Part shown: one piece after another, positions 24,153 to 33,980 of the stretch
Layout: every line of letters begins with the position of its first letter
How positions within the stretch are numbered: the first letter of the stretch is position 1
Source: Fen-183 sp036504335
Lineage (GTDB): Bacteria; Acidobacteriota; Thermoanaerobaculia; UBA5066
DNA length: 64,000 nucleotides
Reading direction: 5' to 3'
Assembly (NCBI GenBank): GCA_036504335.1
Contig: DASXVJ010000007.1
Location: 6,790-70,789, forward strand
Translations under genes and position numbers: made by a program
The notes under the pieces: generated by a model
Told to the model about the DNA's origin: nothing
The model's database searches: none
The model's input: the letters and a program-made list of their open reading frames with translations, nothing else

Positions 24153-24683
24153 CTACTTCGCGCTCTTCGCGGCCGCCCCGGAGTCCTGGTCCATCACGCG
24201 CACGGCAGCCTTCTCCATCGCGGAGCTGGAAAGTCCGGCCTTCTTCCCCTCGGCGATCGCCTCGTCCCTCGTGCGCCCGCGGCGGTACTCGATCACCGCG
24301 AGGGCAGCCCCGACGCGGTTGCTGCTCGAGCAGTAGAGGAGAACGGGCGCGGAGCCCTGGTCCTTCAGCACCGCTTCGATTCGCTTCGCGTCCTCGAGCG
24401 TGAACGTGTCCGGCGAGACGGGGACGGAGACGAACTTCAGGCCCTGCGCCTCGACGGCCTCCTTCGCCGACGCGACCCCCTCGTTCGGCTGGCGGAGGTC
24501 GACCGCGGTGCTGAACCCGGCCGCCTTGAGCGAGGCGAGCGCCTCCTTCGACGGCTTGCCGGAGACGGCGAGACTCGGCGAGAGGCGCTTGTAGTTCGGC
24601 GCATCGAGGGTGTCGGGAATGCCGGCTGCCCTCGCGGAGCCTGAGCCGAGGAGGAGGGCGAGGACGAACATCGTGCGCTTCAT
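24153..24683 (-). CDS. Secreted DUF442/dual-specificity-phosphatase-like protein
   Basis: 176 residues with a signal peptide (MKRTMFVLALLLGSGSARA). The body resembles the DUF442/DSP-like family: NYKRLSPSLAVSGKPSKEAL, GFSTAVDLRQPNEG, then the P-loop-like LLYCSSSNRVGAALAV. The catalytic-type Cys and Arg are spaced C-x4-R, as I recall for this subfamily, rather than the canonical C-x5-R. It could be a phosphatase or a sulfurtransferase-like protein. It lies after purK in the same direction and ends 1 nt from the convergent murF stop. TAAATT lies 8 nt before its ATG, giving its own leaderless start. Confidence 0.75.
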   Translation of the reverse strand: MKRTMFVLALLLGSGSARAAGIPDTLDAPNYKRLSPSLAVSGKPSKEALASLKAAGFSTAVDLRQPNEGVASAKEAVEAQGLKFVSVPVSPDTFTLEDAKRIEAVLKDQGSAPVLLYCSSSNRVGAALAVIEYRRGRTRDEAIAEGKKAGLSSSAMEKAAVRVMDQDSGAAAKSAK

Positions 24684-24691
24684 GGAGGGAG

Positions 24692-24697
24692 AATTTA
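24692..24697 (-). promoter_or_regulatory. -10 box TAAATT, leaderless start
   Basis: TAAATT on the minus strand, 8 nt before ATG 24683, in the 11-nt gap after purK. Confidence 0.4.
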
Positions 24698-25834
24698 GCG
24701 CAGGAGAGAAGCTCGCGCTTCGAGGACGCGCCGGCGCGCCTCCTCGGACGACGGCGCGAGCGCGGTCAGGTGGCCCATCTTCCGGCCGGTCCGGGGCTCC
24801 TTCTTGCCGTAGAGGTGGAGGGCGACGCCCGGCACGGCGCAGGCGTTCTCCCAGCGCGGGGGGCCGCCGGACCAGAGGTCGCCGAGCAGGTTCGCCATGG
24901 CGGCGGGGCGGAGCAGCTCCGTCGAGCCGAGCGGCAGGCCGCAAACGGCGCGCAGCTGCTGCTCGAACTGGCTCGCGACGCAGGCGTCGATCGTGAGGTG
25001 TCCGGAGTTGTGGGGGCGCGGCGCGATCTCGTTGACGAGGAGCCGGCCGTCGCGGGTGTGGAAGAGCTCGATGCAGAGGACGCCGACGAAATCGAGCGCT
25101 TCGAGGATTGCCTGCGCGATTTCGTGAGCGAGAGTTTCTTCTGAAAGGGTAAGAGGGGCAGGGGCGGTCGTCACGTCCAGGATGTGCCGCGTGTGTGCGT
25201 TTTCGAAGATTGGAAAGAACGCGACTTCGCCGTCGGCGCCGCGCGCCGCGATGACGGAGACCTCCCGCTGGAAGTCGATGAAGGCCTCGAGAACGCATGG
25301 CGCGTTGCCGAGGCGCCCCCACGCGGCCTCCGCCTCCTTTTCATCCTTCGAAGAAATCTTCTCTTGTCCCTTTCCGTCGTACCCGAAGGCAGCCGTCTTG
25401 AGGACGGAGGGGGCGCCGACGGTGGAAAGAGCCGAGGCGAGGTCCCCGCTCGTGCGCACCACCGCCCACGGTGCGACGGGGACATTCACCTTTCCAAGAA
25501 AATCCTTCTCTCTCTCCCGATTCTGCGAAACCCACAACGCCTCTGCGTTCGGGCGCACGGGAACCAGGCGCTCGACTTGGTCGAGCGCCGCGCGCGGCAC
25601 GTTCTCGAACTCGAACGTCAGGACGTCGAGGCCCTTCGCGAAGTCGCGCAACCGGTCGAGGTCCTCGTACGGCGCCGAGACCTCGACGTCGGCGACGTGC
25701 CCGGTCGGGGAGTCCTCCTCGGGCGAATACGTGTGGACGCGGTAGCCGATCGCCCGGGCCGAAAGCGCGAACATGCGGCCGAGCTGGCCGCTCCCGAGGA
25801 CGCCGACCGTCGAGCCCGGAGGGACGATCTTCAC
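24695..25834 (-). CDS. purK: N5-carboxyaminoimidazole ribonucleotide synthase (PurK)
   Basis: 379 residues. It converts AIR, ATP and bicarbonate to N5-CAIR, the substrate of PurE in purine synthesis. Motifs: VGVLGSGQLGRMFALSARAIGY, the ATP-grasp lysine loop VLKTAAFGYDGKGQ, PCVLEAFIDFQREVSVIAAR, FENAHTRHILDVTTAPA, VNEIAPRPHNSGHLTIDAC and VALHLYGKKEPRTGRKMGHL. Overlaps purE by 4 nt (ATGA, 25831-25834), so the two are coupled. The loop after GYDGKGQ carries extra SSKDEKE residues encoded by one copy of the AT-rich dispersed repeat. Confidence 0.96.
   Translation of the reverse strand: MKIVPPGSTVGVLGSGQLGRMFALSARAIGYRVHTYSPEEDSPTGHVADVEVSAPYEDLDRLRDFAKGLDVLTFEFENVPRAALDQVERLVPVRPNAEALWVSQNREREKDFLGKVNVPVAPWAVVRTSGDLASALSTVGAPSVLKTAAFGYDGKGQEKISSKDEKEAEAAWGRLGNAPCVLEAFIDFQREVSVIAARGADGEVAFFPIFENAHTRHILDVTTAPAPLTLSEETLAHEIAQAILEALDFVGVLCIELFHTRDGRLLVNEIAPRPHNSGHLTIDACVASQFEQQLRAVCGLPLGSTELLRPAAMANLLGDLWSGGPPRWENACAVPGVALHLYGKKEPRTGRKMGHLTALAPSSEEARRRVLEARASLLR
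25133..25505. repeat. Dispersed AT-rich repeat: forward copy and two inverted copies in purK
   Basis: Forward copy 25133-25157 (TTTCTTCTGAAAGGGTAAGA); inverted copies 25340-25359 (TTCATCCTTCGAAGAAATCT) and 25483-25505 (CATTCACCTTTCCAAGAAAA). All lie in variable loops of PurK and keep the frame. Confidence 0.55.
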
Positions 25835-26334
25835 GGGAGCCGGGACTGCAAGACCTTCCGGGTCTGTTTTGATCGGAAGGCCGTGAGCTTCCGGCGGAGC
25901 GCGGGCCTCGTGTTCGACAGGATCGCGACCGCGAGCAGGCCCGCGTTCGTCGCGCCGGCCTTTCCGATCGCGAGCGTGCCGACGGGCACACCGGCGGGCA
26001 TCTGGGCGATCGAGAGGAGGGAGTCGAGGCCCTTGAGGGCCCGGCTCTCGACGGGGACCCCGAGAACGGGCACGGCCGTCTGCGCGGCGAGCATGCCGGG
26101 CAGGTGCGCGGCGCCGCCCGCGCCGGCGACGATGACCTCGAGGCCGCGGGCCTCGGCGTCGGCGGCGTACGACGCGAGGAGCTTCGGCGTCCGGTGAGCC
26201 GAGACGACGCGCTTTTCGTACGGGACGCCGAAACGCTCCAGAGTCTCGGCGGCGTGCCGCATCGTCTCCCAGTCCGACGTGGAGCCCATGACGACCCCGA
26301 CGAGGGGACTCGCCGTCCGTGCGCCCTTCTTCAT
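25831..26334 (-). CDS. purE: N5-carboxyaminoimidazole ribonucleotide mutase (PurE)
   Basis: 167 residues. It converts N5-CAIR to CAIR in de novo purine synthesis. Motifs: VGVVMGSTSDWETM, GVPYEKRVVSAHRTPKLL, VIVAGAGGAAHLPGMLAAQT, PVLGVPVESRALKGLDSLLSI and MPAGVPVGTLAIGKAGATNAGLLA. These are those of class I (octameric) PurE, which fits the presence of PurK. TAGGAT lies 7 nt upstream of the ATG with no Shine-Dalgarno. First gene of a purE-purK unit. Confidence 0.97.
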   Translation of the reverse strand: MKKGARTASPLVGVVMGSTSDWETMRHAAETLERFGVPYEKRVVSAHRTPKLLASYAADAEARGLEVIVAGAGGAAHLPGMLAAQTAVPVLGVPVESRALKGLDSLLSIAQMPAGVPVGTLAIGKAGATNAGLLAVAILSNTRPALRRKLTAFRSKQTRKVLQSRLP

Positions 26335-26341
26335 GGGCGCG

Positions 26342-26347
26342 ATCCTA
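26342..26347 (-). promoter_or_regulatory. -10 box TAGGAT, leaderless start of purE
   Basis: TAGGAT on the minus strand, 7 nt before ATG 26334. Confidence 0.5.
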
Positions 26348-26356
26348 CCGTGAAGC

Positions 26357-27214
26357 TCAGGCGCTCCAGGCGCGGGCGGTCTCGGCGGCGAACTCGTCGA
26401 AGCGCCGGGGCGCGTGGCCGAGGAGAGCCGTGAGGCGCGCGACGTCCGCCGGCGTGGCCTTCAGACCCTTCTCCTGGAAATAGGCGTACATGAGCCGGAA
26501 GTCGAACACCATGAAGGCGGGCATGTACGCGAGCGACTGCTTTTCCCAGGCGTCGAGATCGTTTCCGCCGTACGCGATTTTTCGGCCGAGAACGCCGCCC
26601 CACGTGGCGGCCGTCTCGGTCGCCGTCAGGACGTCGGGCCCGGCGAGGTTCACCGTCTCGTTCTGCGCCGCGTCCGTCGTGAGCGCGACCGCGGCCGCCT
26701 CCGCGATGTCGCGGACGTCCACCCGCGAGAGGCCGACGTCGCCGAACGGCTGCGGATAGACGTCGTACCCGAGCATCGCGTCCCGGTACCAGGCGTCGTT
26801 CTGGTAGAAATTGTTGGGCCTCAGGATCGTAAACGGAATCCCGGAGACCTTGATGGCGGTTTCGACCGGGAGTTTCGCGCCGAAGTGCGGGAGGTGCGGC
26901 GCCTTGTCGGCGTCCTGCACCGAGAGGTAGACGATCTTCTTCACGCCGCCGAGGCGGCAGCCGTTCACGGCCATGAGTCCCTCGTGGCACTCGGTGGCGC
27001 TCACGGCGTTCAGGAGAAAGACGGCGTCGCGGCCCGCGAACGCCGAGCGAATCGTGGACGGATCGAGGAGATCGCCCGCGACCGGCTTCACGCCGGCCGC
27101 GAGCGATTTCTTCACGTCGCGGGTCAGGACCGAAACGTCCGCGCCCCTCTCGAGAAGCTCCCGGACAACCTGGGATCCGACGTTGCCGGTGCCTCCGAGG
27201 ACGAGGACGTTCAT
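26357..27214 (-). CDS. NmrA-like atypical SDR, NAD(P)-binding reductase or regulator
   Basis: 285 residues. Start 27214 is preceded by AGGAGG at close spacing; an in-frame ATG at 27268 would overlap icd. The Rossmann motif GGTGNVGSQVV is at the N-terminus, then VSVLTRD, AVFLLNAV, KIVYLSVQDAD, ETAIKVSGIPFTILRPNNFYQN and VDVRDIAEAAAVALT. The canonical YxxxK pair is not obvious, as in many NmrA-like proteins, so it may be a redox-sensing or isoflavone-reductase-like protein. It follows icd by 11 nt and is probably co-transcribed. Confidence 0.85.
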   Translation of the reverse strand: MNVLVLGGTGNVGSQVVRELLERGADVSVLTRDVKKSLAAGVKPVAGDLLDPSTIRSAFAGRDAVFLLNAVSATECHEGLMAVNGCRLGGVKKIVYLSVQDADKAPHLPHFGAKLPVETAIKVSGIPFTILRPNNFYQNDAWYRDAMLGYDVYPQPFGDVGLSRVDVRDIAEAAAVALTTDAAQNETVNLAGPDVLTATETAATWGGVLGRKIAYGGNDLDAWEKQSLAYMPAFMVFDFRLMYAYFQEKGLKATPADVARLTALLGHAPRRFDEFAAETARAWSA

Positions 27215-27225
27215 GTGGCGGCCTC

Positions 27226-28527
<1,302 letters not shown>

Positions 28528-28553
28528 GAGAATCCTCCTTCGTTCGGGCGCGG

Positions 28554-28559
28554 ATCATA
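28554..28559 (-). promoter_or_regulatory. -10 box TATGAT upstream of icd
   Basis: TATGAT on the minus strand, 26 nt before ATG 28527, with AGGAGG between it and the start codon. A leadered promoter. Confidence 0.45.
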
Positions 28560-28616
28560 GGGTCCGCGCGGGGTCCGGGCAACGAAGCGGTTGAATCATC
28601 CCGGGGGTTTCGCGCC

Positions 28617-28622
28617 TAGACT
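28617..28622 (+). promoter_or_regulatory. -10 box TAGACT, leaderless start of first glycosyltransferase
   Basis: TAGACT, 7 nt before ATG 28630. Confidence 0.5.
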
Positions 28623-28629
28623 CGAGGCC

Positions 28630-29646
28630 ATGGGCGACCCCCGTCCGCCGCGGACGTACAGCGTCGTGATTCCCGCCTTCAAGGCCGGGCGGACCCTCGG
28701 CGACGCCGTCCGGAGCGCTCTCGCGCAGGTTCCCGCGCCGCTCGAGGTCGTCGTCGTGGACGACGGCTCGGCGGACGGAACCCGGGCGGTCGCCGAGGGG
28801 TTCGGGGCGGCCGTCCGCGTCTTCACGGGCCCGAACGCCGGGCCGTCGTCCGCCCGGAACCGCGGCGTGGGCGAGGCGCGCGGGTCCTGGATCGCGTTCC
28901 TCGACGCGGACGACCTCTTCGAGCCGGGCTACCTCGCGGCCGCCGAGGAGCATCTCGCGGCGAACCCGGACGTCGGCCTCCTGTGCTTCGGCGTCCGCGT
29001 CTACGAGGACGGGCAGCGGACCGCGCACGTCATCCACAAGAAGACGCCCGGCCCTTCCTACACGACGGCGGGCCTCCTCGAGGGAGACGTCGGGACGATC
29101 TGCACGCCGCTCGTCGCGCGCGACGTCTTCCTCGCCGCGGGCGGCTTCGACGAGACGCTCCGCGGGAACGAGGACTGCCACCTGTGGCTGCGGCTGTCCC
29201 GGGCGACCGCGCTCCATCAGGACCCCCGCGTGCTTCTCCTCTACCGGCGCCATGAGGGGAACTCCAGCGGAGACGTCCTCGCGAACGCGCGAGAGTCCGT
29301 GCGCTCTCTCGAGCTCCTCGAGGCGTCGCACCCGGAGTTCGCCGGGGAGTTCCGCCGCCCGATGCGCCGGCTCGTCGGCAAGGAGAACCTCCGGCTGGGC
29401 CGCGAGCTTCTCGTCCGGGGAGAGGACCTCCCGGCCGCCCGCGCCGCCCTGCGCAAGGCCGTGACAGACCGGCCGGACCGTCTGCGTGGGTGGACCTATC
29501 TGGCTTTCGCGTACGTGCCCGGCGGGCCGCGGCTCGTCGCCGCGTTCCGCCGCCTTGAGCTCGCGTTCAGCCGCTGGTGGCGGGCGGGCTCGGCGGCGGC
29601 GGCGTTCCGGAGCCTCAAGCGGAGGCTCAGGGCCGCGCGCGCGTGA
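28630..29646 (+). CDS. Family 2 (GT-A) glycosyltransferase
   Basis: 338 residues from ATG 28630. GT2 motifs: YSVVIPAFKAGRTLGDAVRSA, PLEVVVVDDGSADGTRAV, GPNAGPSSARNRGVGEARG, IAFLDADDLFEPGYL (DxD metal site), GGFDETLRGNEDCHLWLRL (acceptor ED) and LLYRRHEGNSS. Predicted cytoplasmic transfer of a nucleotide sugar to a cell-surface glycan. It overlaps the following paralogue by 4 nt, and the two share the VVVVDDGS block, so they look like a tandem duplication. No sugar-nucleotide synthesis or flippase gene is adjacent. Confidence 0.9.
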   Translation: MGDPRPPRTYSVVIPAFKAGRTLGDAVRSALAQVPAPLEVVVVDDGSADGTRAVAEGFGAAVRVFTGPNAGPSSARNRGVGEARGSWIAFLDADDLFEPGYLAAAEEHLAANPDVGLLCFGVRVYEDGQRTAHVIHKKTPGPSYTTAGLLEGDVGTICTPLVARDVFLAAGGFDETLRGNEDCHLWLRLSRATALHQDPRVLLLYRRHEGNSSGDVLANARESVRSLELLEASHPEFAGEFRRPMRRLVGKENLRLGRELLVRGEDLPAARAALRKAVTDRPDRLRGWTYLAFAYVPGGPRLVAAFRRLELAFSRWWRAGSAAAAFRSLKRRLRAARA

Positions 29647-30587
29647 CGGCCGCGGTGGCCGCGAAGTCCGTCGCCGTCGTGATTCCCTCCTTCCAGCACG
29701 CGCGCTGGGTCGGCGATGCCGTGGAAAGCGCGCTCTCGCAGACGCGGCCGCCCGACGAGGTCGTCGTCGTGGACGACGGCTCGACGGACGGGACGTTCGA
29801 CGTGCTGCGAGGCTTCGGAAGCCGCATCCGCGTCCTTGAGAACGCACGCGGCGGGATCGGCTCGACGTACAACATGGGCGTCGCAGCCGTGAAGGCGGAC
29901 CTCGTCGCGTTCCTCGAGTCGGACGATGCGCTCGAGCCGACCTATCTGGAGGAGATCGGAGATTTCTTGGAAGGTAAGAGAGACTTCGACTGGGTGTCGA
30001 CGGCTCGCCTTCTGATCGACGCCGAGGGACGCCCCACTGGAGAGATCTCGCGTCGCCGCTACCTCGATGCCGGGGAAGAATTCACTTTCGAAGGATTGCT
30101 CTCCGGCGAGCTCGGTGCGTCCTCGACGCCTGTCGTGCGGCGCGCGGCGCTGGCGGACGTCGGCCTCTGGTCCGTCGAGAGTCACGCGGCGGACACGGAC
30201 ATGGCGCTCCGCTTCTCTCTCTCGCACCGCATGGGCTACCTCGACCGGCCGCTCTACCGGCACCGCCGGCACGGGAACAACGCCTCGACGAGTCTCCTGA
30301 CGAGCGTGCGCCTGAACGTCCCGATCCTCGAGCGCCTCCTCGACCCGCCGCATCCCGCGCTGGGCGGCCGCGAAGGCGCCGTGAGGCGCGCGCTCGCGAA
30401 GATGCTCGGGATGCAGGCCGCGCTCGCGATGGAAGAGGACCCGGGCGCCGCGAGCGGGGACGTGCTGCCGCTCCTGCAGCGGGCGGCGCGCCTCCACCGG
30501 TCTCCGAAACACCTGCGGCGGCTCGCCCTCGTGAGCCTGTTCGGCCCGCGCGCCTACGGCGCGTGGCGGCGCGCGCGCGCCCGCTGA
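29643..30587 (+). CDS. Family 2 (GT-A) glycosyltransferase, paralogue
   Basis: 314 residues from GTG 29643 in a GTGA overlap with the upstream gene. Motifs: KSVAVVIPSFQHARWVGDAVESA, PDEVVVVDDGSTDGTFDVL, GGIGSTYNMGVAAVKADL, VAFLESDDALEPTYL (the DxD position reads ESDD), ESHAADTDMALRF and YRHRRHGNN. Diverged from its neighbour outside the nucleotide-binding core. Two AT-rich repeat copies lie in its middle, encoding GDFLEGKRDFDW and EEFTFEGLLSG. The stop directly abuts the convergent aceK stop. Confidence 0.9.
   Translation: MTAAVAAKSVAVVIPSFQHARWVGDAVESALSQTRPPDEVVVVDDGSTDGTFDVLRGFGSRIRVLENARGGIGSTYNMGVAAVKADLVAFLESDDALEPTYLEEIGDFLEGKRDFDWVSTARLLIDAEGRPTGEISRRRYLDAGEEFTFEGLLSGELGASSTPVVRRAALADVGLWSVESHAADTDMALRFSLSHRMGYLDRPLYRHRRHGNNASTSLLTSVRLNVPILERLLDPPHPALGGREGAVRRALAKMLGMQAALAMEEDPGAASGDVLPLLQRAARLHRSPKHLRRLALVSLFGPRAYGAWRRARAR
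29959..30098. repeat. Dispersed AT-rich repeat: inverted pair in glycosyltransferase gene
   Basis: Forward copy 29959-29981 (GATTTCTTGGAAGGTAAGAG) and inverted copy 30079-30098 (AATTCACTTTCGAAGGATTG), with GC-rich sequence between. Frame preserved. Confidence 0.55.
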
Positions 30588-32306
30588 TCAGTCGGGCCTG
30601 AGGCGCGCCTCGAGCGGGTACGGGTAGACGTCCACGATCTCGCCCGCGCGCTCGCGGCGCTGCGCGTCCAGCCAGAACCGCACGCCGAGGAGATCGGAGT
30701 GGCGCTCGAGGAACGCCTCGCGGGCCGCGCCCCGAAGGCCCATGAACGTCAGAAACTCCTCGGGGAAGACGTCGTGCTCGCCCACGAAGAACGACGCGTC
30801 GTCCCCGCCGGCCTCCTCGTCGGCGCCCGCCGGCAGCTCGCGGAAGTTCACGTCCGTCAGGAAGTCGATCTCGTCATAGTCGTAAAAGACGACGCGCCCG
30901 TGTCGCGTGAGACCGAAGTTCTTCGGCAGGAGGTCGCCGGGAAAGACGTTCGCCTTGGCGAGGTCGCGGATCGCCTCGCCGAAGTCGAAGATCGCGGTGC
31001 GCGCCTCTTCCGGAGCCGCGTCCCGGAGCGCGATGTCGAGGGGCGTCAGGCGCCGTTCCGTGAAGAGGTGCCGGAGGACGACCTCGTCCCCGCGCACCTC
31101 GACCGTTTCGGAGGCGCCCGCGAGGAGGATTTCGAGAAGCGTGGGATCGAAGCGGGCGACGGGAAAGGACAAATGCTCGAACTCCTGGACGTCGGCGAGC
31201 CGGCCGGCACGCGTGTGCCGGAAGACGAGGCGGTACTTGTCGAGGACGTCCTTGCGGCTGGCCGTCTTCGGCGGCGCGAAGGAATCGCGGATGACCTTGA
31301 AGACGACGTCGTAGGACGGGAGCGTGAAGACGAGCATGACCATCCCACGCGCGCCCGGAGCCTCGACGAATGGGTCGTTCGACGCGGCGAGATGGCGCAG
31401 GAGGTCCCGGTAGAGCTCCGTCTTGCCGTGCTTGTTGAAGCCGAGGGCGTTGTAGAGCTCGCCGACGGGCTTCTTCGGCATGAGCGTCTTGAGGAACCCG
31501 ACGAGCGCCGCGGGGTGCTCGGCGTCCACGTGGAAGTACGAGCGCGTGAAGCTGAAGACGATGGACGCCTCGTCCTCGTCGGCGAGGACGGCGTCGATCT
31601 CGACGCGGCCCGTGCGGTTCAGGAGCGCGAAGACGACCGGCCGCTGTCGGCCGTCCCGGCGAACGCGCCCGACGAGGTACGCGCCCTTGCCCCGGAAGAA
31701 CGCGGGCCTGAGCACGTCCAGCGCGTCGAAGTCCGGGGAGCCCCAGGCCTCGCGGAGGATCTTCTCGAGCGCGCGGGTCGCGAGCGCCGCATCGCGGGAG
31801 AGGTCTTCCCAGCCCGCGGCGAACGGGAACACGGAGAGCGCGCTCCGGACCGCGGCCTCGCGCCCGGGCCTCCCGTCGAACGACGCGAGGAAACGCCCCG
31901 CGGCGTCGACGGGGAGCGGCGTCGGGTCGCGGTGGACGAACTCGGCGCGGTCGTCGACGCCGACGGTGTGGAAGATCCGGCGCGACGCCGAGTTGAAGAA
32001 CGTCTCGACGAGCTCGACGTCGCGCCGGCCGGCGACGAGCGCCGCGAAGCGCTCCTTCATCCCGGACCACACGGCCGGGTTCTCGACGCCGGCGGCGAGG
32101 ATGCGGCCGAGATCCCCGAGCGCGGGGTCGAGCATCTTCTTGTAGAGCTCGAGGCGTTCGAGCGCATCCGTGCGCACCGCGCGCCAGTCGCGCGCCGAGA
32201 AGCGCACGGGCGCGCGGCGCGTGATCGCGGCGAACTCCCGCGCGTATCCGTCCCAGGCGGCGAGCAGCCGCTCGGCGCCCGCACGCCCGGCGTCGTCCGG
32301 GGTCAG
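30588..32306 (-). CDS. aceK: Isocitrate dehydrogenase kinase/phosphatase (AceK)
   Basis: About 572 residues (E. coli AceK 578). AceK reversibly phosphorylates ICD to divert isocitrate into the glyoxylate shunt. Motifs: FNSASRRIFHTVGVDDRAEFV, RSYFHVDAEHP, MPKKPVGELYNALGFNKHGKTE, YDVVFKVIRDSFAPPKT and the phosphate-transfer region VVFYDYDEIDFLTDVNFR. The start is unusual: no ATG, GTG or TTG gives a natural N-terminus. CTG 32306 overlaps the upstream stop as CTGA and gives the expected length; the nearest alternative is GTG 32378. No aceA or aceB is visible in the window. The target serine is present in the nearby icd product. Confidence 0.92.
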   Translation of the reverse strand: MTPDDAGRAGAERLLAAWDGYAREFAAITRRAPVRFSARDWRAVRTDALERLELYKKMLDPALGDLGRILAAGVENPAVWSGMKERFAALVAGRRDVELVETFFNSASRRIFHTVGVDDRAEFVHRDPTPLPVDAAGRFLASFDGRPGREAAVRSALSVFPFAAGWEDLSRDAALATRALEKILREAWGSPDFDALDVLRPAFFRGKGAYLVGRVRRDGRQRPVVFALLNRTGRVEIDAVLADEDEASIVFSFTRSYFHVDAEHPAALVGFLKTLMPKKPVGELYNALGFNKHGKTELYRDLLRHLAASNDPFVEAPGARGMVMLVFTLPSYDVVFKVIRDSFAPPKTASRKDVLDKYRLVFRHTRAGRLADVQEFEHLSFPVARFDPTLLEILLAGASETVEVRGDEVVLRHLFTERRLTPLDIALRDAAPEEARTAIFDFGEAIRDLAKANVFPGDLLPKNFGLTRHGRVVFYDYDEIDFLTDVNFRELPAGADEEAGGDDASFFVGEHDVFPEEFLTFMGLRGAAREAFLERHSDLLGVRFWLDAQRRERAGEIVDVYPYPLEARLRPD

Positions 32307-32791
32307 GCGGCCTTCCTCAGGGCGGCCGCATCGATCTTCCGGATGCCGCCGTCCGGGTGGGCGCCCTTCGTTCCGCACGAGCCGTCGGCCGGGTGCGTGA
32401 AGTGGATGAGGTCCTTGCCGTTGTCCGGGGCGACGTACTCGCCGCGGATCTCGGCCGCGTCGCCCTTCGCGAGGACGACGCGCGTGCCGCCGCACGAGAG
32501 GTCGTGGACGACGTGGATGCGCCGGTCCTGCCGGATCGCGAGGGCCGGGTCGGCGGCGGCGTCGCCCGGGACGCGCTCGTAGGACACGATCGTCACGTCG
32601 AACTCGAGGAACGTCCTGTTGTTGTTCTTGTGGAGCTTCTCGGCGGGCGCCGTCTCGACGCGGCACACGGCGACGATCTGCGTGTGCGGGCTCTTTCTCG
32701 AGGGCTTCCTTGCGGACTCCGCGGGCGCGGCGGCGAGGACGAGGAGGGTGAGGCCGAGGGCGAGGCTCGAAAGGCGCGGCGTCTTTTGCAT
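32303..32791 (-). CDS. Exported DUF3465-like protein
   Basis: 162 residues from ATG 32791, chosen because it begins a signal peptide (MQKTPRLSSLALGLTLLVLAAAPAESA). The mature part (HTQIVAVCRVETAPAEKLHKNNNRTFLEFDVTI, then AKGDAAEIRGEYV, IHFTHPADG, HPDGGIRKID) resembles the small OB-fold-like DUF3465 family, which has GDxxEhxGeY, a THxxxG motif and HxxGxI. Function unknown. It overlaps aceK by 4 nt, so translation is coupled even though no functional link is evident. Confidence 0.72.
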   Translation of the reverse strand: MQKTPRLSSLALGLTLLVLAAAPAESARKPSRKSPHTQIVAVCRVETAPAEKLHKNNNRTFLEFDVTIVSYERVPGDAAADPALAIRQDRRIHVVHDLSCGGTRVVLAKGDAAEIRGEYVAPDNGKDLIHFTHPADGSCGTKGAHPDGGIRKIDAAALRKAA

Positions 32792-32857
32792 GGTGGATGC
32801 TAACCTCTGCGCCCCCGGCGCCCGCACCCGCGCGGCGCCTCACCCCGAAAGGACCCC

Positions 32858-33961
32858 ATGCTCCGAGCCGGCATCGTCGGCCTCCCGAACGTCGGGAAGT
32901 CGACGCTCTTCAACGCCCTCACGAAGACCCGCAAGGCCGAGGCGGCCAACTATCCGTTCTGCACGATCGAGCCGAACGTCGGCATCGTGACCGTGCCCGA
33001 CGCGCGCCTCGCGCCGCTCGCGAAGATCGCGAAGACGCCCGTCCAGATCCCGGCGACGTTCGAGTTCGTCGACATCGCGGGCCTCGTCAAGGGCGCGAGC
33101 AAGGGCGAGGGCCTCGGCAACAGGTTCCTCTCGCACATCCGCGAGGTGGACGCCGTCGCCCAGGTCGTCCGATGCTTCGACGACAAGGACGTCGTCCACG
33201 TGTCCGAAACCCTCGACCCGGTGGCCGACATCGAGACGATCGCGACGGAGCTCGTCCTCGCGGACCTCGAGTCCGTCGGCAAGCAGAAGGAGCGCCTCGA
33301 AAAGCTCGCCCGCGGCGGCCAGAAGGAGGCGAAGGCCCAGCTGGCCGTGGCCGAGAGGCTGATCCCGCACCTCGACTCCGGAAAGCCCGCCCTCACGCTC
33401 GACCTGACGGAAGAAGAGAGGGCCGCCGCGCGCGGCTTTTTCCTTCTCACGATGAAGCCCACGCTCTTCGCCTGCAACGTGGCCGAGGCCGATCTCGCCC
33501 ACGCGGACGACCTCCCGCTCGTGCTGCGCGTGCGCGACTGGGCGGCGGCGCACAGCGGCTCGGAGGCCGTCGCGATCTCCGCGAAGATCGAGGCCGAGCT
33601 CGGCGAGCTGTCGCCCCAGGACGCGGCGGAGTACCTCGCGTCGCACGGCGTCGACGAGTCCGGCGTCGGCCGGCTCATCCGCGCCGCGTACCACCTCCTC
33701 GGCCTGAGGACGTACTTCACGGCCGGCGAGAAGGAAGCGCGCGCCTGGACGATCCACGCGGGCGATACGGCTCCGCAGGCGGCCGGCGTCATCCACACGG
33801 ACTTCGAGAAGGGCTTCATCAAGGCCGAGACGGTCGCGTACGACGACCTCGTCCGGCACGGCTCGATGGCGGCCGCCCGGGAGGCCGGCGTCGTGCGCCA
33901 GGAAGGGCGCGACTACGTCGTGAAGGACGGCGACGTCATGCTCTTCAAGTTCAACGTCTAG
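32858..33961 (+). CDS. ychF: Redox-regulated ATPase YchF (Obg-type)
   Basis: 367 residues; ATG preceded by AAAGGA, with TAACCT at 32801-32806 as likely -10. N-terminal G domain: G1 GLPNVGKST (8-16), FCTIEPNVGIV, G3 DIAGLVKGASKGEGLGNRFL, then NVAEAD in place of the usual NKxD, consistent with the ATP preference of YchF. A coiled coil (about 130-170) and the C-terminal TGS domain (LRTYFTAGEKEARAWTI, IHTDFEKGFIKAE) follow. It binds ribosomes and is linked to the oxidative-stress response. Full length for the family. Confidence 0.97.
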   Translation: MLRAGIVGLPNVGKSTLFNALTKTRKAEAANYPFCTIEPNVGIVTVPDARLAPLAKIAKTPVQIPATFEFVDIAGLVKGASKGEGLGNRFLSHIREVDAVAQVVRCFDDKDVVHVSETLDPVADIETIATELVLADLESVGKQKERLEKLARGGQKEAKAQLAVAERLIPHLDSGKPALTLDLTEEERAAARGFFLLTMKPTLFACNVAEADLAHADDLPLVLRVRDWAAAHSGSEAVAISAKIEAELGELSPQDAAEYLASHGVDESGVGRLIRAAYHLLGLRTYFTAGEKEARAWTIHAGDTAPQAAGVIHTDFEKGFIKAETVAYDDLVRHGSMAAAREAGVVRQEGRDYVVKDGDVMLFKFNV

Positions 33962-33967
33962 ACCGCG

Positions 33968-33973
33968 TACCCT
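33968..33973 (+). promoter_or_regulatory. -10 box TACCCT, possible leaderless start of MATE gene
   Basis: TACCCT, 7 nt before ATG 33981, directly after the ychF stop. Weaker than the other boxes because it lacks A at positions 4-5. Confidence 0.3.
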
Positions 33974-33980
33974 CTCCCTC

